Shown: positions 61,639-64,000 of the stretch, piece by piece | Numbering within the stretch: the stretch's first letter is position 1 | Layout of the letters: each line of letters opens with the position of its first letter | Assembly: GCA_037138595.1 (NCBI GenBank) | Contig: JBAXIB010000014.1 | Coordinates: 1-64,000 of the forward strand | Length of the DNA stretch: 64,000 nt | DNA from: UBA4742 sp037138595 | Lineage (GTDB): Bacteria; Actinomycetota; Acidimicrobiia; Acidimicrobiales; Acidimicrobilacustridaceae | Direction of reading: 5' to 3' | The notes under the pieces: model-generated | What the model was told of the DNA's origin: nothing | The model's database searches: none | What the model saw: the letters and a program-made list of their open reading frames with translations, nothing else | Position numbers and translations under genes: made by a program

Positions 61639-62790
61639 ATGACGCTTGATGATTCCGTTTCCTCGCTCGAACCCGCGCCATCGGCGCGCGCCGTGATCGA
61701 GATTGACCACGTCACCAAACGGTTCGAGGATCATGTCGCGGTTGACGACGCAAACTTCTCCATTGCCGAAGGCGAATTCTTCTCGATGCTTGGCCCATCT
61801 GGTTGTGGCAAAACCACAACCCTTCGGATGATCGCTGGATTCGAGACTCCAACCGAAGGCGCTATTCGACTCGAAGGCGTCGACGTTTCCAAGGTTCCGC
61901 CTTACAAGCGAAACGTCAACACGGTCTTTCAGCAATACGCGTTGTTCCCTCACATGACCGTTTTTGACAACGTGGCGTTTGGCCCAAGAAGCCAAAAAAT
62001 CGCCAAAGCGGAAGTGACGAGTCGATGCAACGAACTGCTCGAGATCGTTCGACTTTCCGATTTTGCCAATCGGCGTCCCGGACAATTATCCGGAGGTCAG
62101 CAACAACGGGTAGCGCTGGCCCGAGCATTGGTCAACTACCCACAGGCGTTGCTGCTTGACGAGCCCCTCGGGGCGCTTGATCTCAAATTGCGACATGCCA
62201 TGCAATTTGAACTCAAACGCATTCAACGAGAAGTCGGCATCACCTTCATTTATGTCACTCACGACCAAGAAGAAGCGCTCACTATGAGCGATCGAATCGC
62301 GGTGATGAGCAACGGAAAAGTCGAACAAATCGGATCGCCGACTGAGATCTACGCGCACCCAGCCACCGTCTTTGTCGCCGGGTTCATCGGCCAAGCCAAC
62401 TTGTGGCCCTGCACCGTCACGGATCGAGACGGTTCCCATGGGACCGTCTCTGCCCTCGGCACCACTGTCCCAGCGAATGTCTATTCATCGACAATCGTCT
62501 CGGGTCAAGCTGGCACGTTGATGGTGAGGCCGGAACGGCTAGCGATCTCGATGGCCAAACCCGACGGTGATCGGGCCTGCGTTGCAGGCACAGTCACTGA
62601 CCTGACGTTCCAGGGTCCCGTAGTTCGACTCTTACTGGCAGCGGGTGATGGCACTCCCATTTTGGCTAACGTCGCACTTGATGCCGACCTGCCCCTCTTG
62701 CGACCGGGAGATTCAGTTTGGGCCACTTGGTCAGCCGACGCAGCCAGTGTTCTCCCGCCAGCGGCCGTTGCGGCCAACAGTCAACCTTGA
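61639..62790 (+). CDS. potA: Spermidine/putrescine ABC transporter ATP-binding protein
   Basis: About 383 residues from ATG 61639. Walker A GPSGCGKTTTLRMIAGFETP, the Q-loop in NTVFQQYALFPHMTVFDNVA, signature QLSGGQQQRVALARALV, Walker B ALLLDEPLGALDLKL and the switch His in YVTHDQEEAL form the ATPase domain (residues 20-255). The C-terminal TOBE/OB regulatory domain (from about 290) is typical of PotA-type importers. The longer frame to 61450 overlaps the divergent ALDH gene. The PotD-like gene follows 62 bases later; potB and potC presumably lie beyond the window. Confidence 0.92.
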   Translation: MTLDDSVSSLEPAPSARAVIEIDHVTKRFEDHVAVDDANFSIAEGEFFSMLGPSGCGKTTTLRMIAGFETPTEGAIRLEGVDVSKVPPYKRNVNTVFQQYALFPHMTVFDNVAFGPRSQKIAKAEVTSRCNELLEIVRLSDFANRRPGQLSGGQQQRVALARALVNYPQALLLDEPLGALDLKLRHAMQFELKRIQREVGITFIYVTHDQEEALTMSDRIAVMSNGKVEQIGSPTEIYAHPATVFVAGFIGQANLWPCTVTDRDGSHGTVSALGTTVPANVYSSTIVSGQAGTLMVRPERLAISMAKPDGDRACVAGTVTDLTFQGPVVRLLLAAGDGTPILANVALDADLPLLRPGDSVWATWSADAASVLPPAAVAANSQP

Positions 62791-62852
62791 TGAAACACCG
62801 ATTCGACGCATCAATATCTTGACCTAAGCACATCAACGCAGAGGAGCTAACC

Positions 62853-64000
62853 ATGACGAATTCAAATCCCCTTGATCCTCGACAGTTGTCGCAGATCGCC
62901 GATCTGCGCACGTCACGGCGGCGCTTCATCAGTCGGGGTGCCTTAGTGCTTGGAGGGCTCGCCATCAGCCCGGCGATCCTCGCCGCATGCGGTGGCAGCA
63001 ATTCGTCGAATTCTGCTGGATCGACCGCGACGACCACCGGCGGCGTCAGTCTCGAATCACTTCGGGGCTCGTCTGTTTCGATGTTCAACTGGCCGCTGTA
63101 TATCGAAGCCGATGACCCCACGACGTCACCGACGTTGCTGGGGTTCACCGATAGCACCGGCATCAAGGTCGACTATCTATCAAACATCGACAGCAACGAC
63201 GGCTTCTATACCAAGTATCAGCCCGACTTAGCTGCCGGAAACGGGATCGGAGCTGACCTCATCGTGCTCACGTCATGGGAGGCAGCCAGCATGATCGAGC
63301 AGGGATACATCGAGGCTTGGGACACAAACTTGTTCCCGAATAAGGCCAACGTGCTCGGCCCCGCAGCCAGTCCCGAATGGGACCCGGGCCGCACCCACAG
63401 CATCCCGTGGGTCTTAGGCCAAACCGGCATTGCGTATTGGCCATCAAAGGTCGGCGGAACCCTCAACAGCGTTGAATCCCTCTTTGATTCCAAGTTCAAA
63501 GGCAAGGTCACGATCCTTGACGAGATGCGCGATTCGGTTGGACTCACCATGCTCGGAATGGGAAATGATCCGACGACCGGACCGATCGACCAGGAACTCG
63601 CCGCAGTTGAAAAGATCAAGCGTGCTCGAGACGCGGGGCAGTTCCGCAACATCACTGGCAACAGTTACACCGAGGACCTTCAACTCGGCGATACCTGGAT
63701 TGCCATGGCGTGGTCCGGTGATATCGCGAGCTTGAAAGCTGACAACCCCGATATGGCTAACAGCATCGAGTTTTTCATTCCCACCGAAGGCGGCATGCAG
63801 TTCACCGACACCGCAATGATCCCCGTTGGAGCCAAGAACCCGGCCGGGGCCACCGCGCTCATGAACTACATCTACGATCCCGCCATTGCCGGACCGCTCT
63901 ATGAGGCCATCAACTACGTCTCCCCCGTGTCGGGTGCGATCGATTACATGTCTGAGGCGGCCAAGAAGAGCATCTATATCAACCCGGCCGAAGATTCGAA
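62853..64000 (+). CDS. potD: Polyamine ABC transporter substrate-binding protein (3' end beyond window)
   Basis: The frame is open from ATG 62853 (GAGGAGC upstream) to the window end, 382 residues so far. The N-terminus is a Tat lipoprotein signal: TSRRRFISRGALVLGGLAIS and lipobox ILAAC. The mature protein begins with a Ser/Thr tether and VSMFNWPLYIEADDP, the ligand-binding start of PotD/PotF proteins. DLIVLTSWEAASMIEQGYIE, IPWVLGQTGIAYWPSKVGG, KVTILDEMRDSVGLTMLGMG and WIAMAWSGDIASL follow the type-II periplasmic-binding fold. Putrescine or spermidine is the likely ligand. Confidence 0.9.
   Translation, partial: MTNSNPLDPRQLSQIADLRTSRRRFISRGALVLGGLAISPAILAACGGSNSSNSAGSTATTTGGVSLESLRGSSVSMFNWPLYIEADDPTTSPTLLGFTDSTGIKVDYLSNIDSNDGFYTKYQPDLAAGNGIGADLIVLTSWEAASMIEQGYIEAWDTNLFPNKANVLGPAASPEWDPGRTHSIPWVLGQTGIAYWPSKVGGTLNSVESLFDSKFKGKVTILDEMRDSVGLTMLGMGNDPTTGPIDQELAAVEKIKRARDAGQFRNITGNSYTEDLQLGDTWIAMAWSGDIASLKADNPDMANSIEFFIPTEGGMQFTDTAMIPVGAKNPAGATALMNYIYDPAIAGPLYEAINYVSPVSGAIDYMSEAAKKSIYINPAEDS

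Overview
The window reads as a chromosomal segment of an actinobacterium (Actinomycetota), most plausibly of the Acidimicrobiia type. This is an inference from gene content. The decisive markers are the divisome and cell-wall locus crgA / trpG / pknB-pbpA-rodA-pstP-fhaB-fhaA, the actinobacterial block of an OB-fold protein, two TrkA proteins and an APC permease, Tat-type lipoprotein signals, and moderately high GC with tightly packed, often overlapping genes. I see no CRISPR array, transposase, integrase or phage gene. No gene-free stretch exceeds about 285 bases.

Layout. 1-6.0 kb: a secreted protein cut by the window edge, then a surface-polysaccharide group (a glycan-biosynthesis-like protein, two GT4 glycosyltransferases, a polytopic polymerase-like membrane protein). 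6.0-10.3 kb: tRNA-Ala, an RDD membrane protein with eight 9-residue VDID repeats, a small beta-carbonic anhydrase and a calcium-type P-type ATPase. 10.5-14.5 kb: the OB-fold/TrkA/TrkA/KimA-like potassium block. 14.5-25 kb: metabolic genes (ferritin-like diiron protein with divergent TetR, GH15 glucanase, zwf, histidine phosphatase, PIG-L deacetylase, acyl-CoA ligase divergent from a thiolase, a small membrane zinc-ribbon protein). 25-33.4 kb: crgA, the trpG/pabA amidotransferase, and the minus-strand operon fhaA-fhaB-pstP-rodA-pbpA-pknB, followed by tRNA-Leu. No pknA is present. 33.5-44.9 kb: a channel-like membrane protein, an FMN glutamate-synthase-like enzyme overlapping a formylglycine-generating enzyme, an alpha/beta hydrolase, uppP with an N-terminal extension, DUF2252, MFS, a lipoprotein, DUF4395 and an acyl-CoA synthetase. 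45-48.6 kb: a complete zinc/manganese-type ABC importer with two permeases, preceded by a tandem operator-like repeat. 48.5-52.1 kb: a zinc-independent MDR oxidoreductase, then an overlapping CHAD-domain / ParA ATPase gene pair. 52.2-64 kb: a polyamine/amine uptake and catabolism region (three aldehyde dehydrogenases, two class-III aminotransferases, a PuuB-like FAD oxidase, PotA and a PotD-like protein cut by the window end).

How the parts work together. The kinase/phosphatase/FHA operon with PBP, RodA and CrgA would control septal and side-wall peptidoglycan synthesis, with UppP recycling the lipid carrier. The distal region would import polyamines and convert them by transamination or oxidation, then aldehyde oxidation, to central metabolites.

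The best candidate for an undescribed system is the ParA + CHAD pair (49646-52080). The two genes share a 4-base overlap, there is no ParB, and CHAD domains are known to bind polyphosphate. This suggests a ParA-type positioning system for polyphosphate granules.
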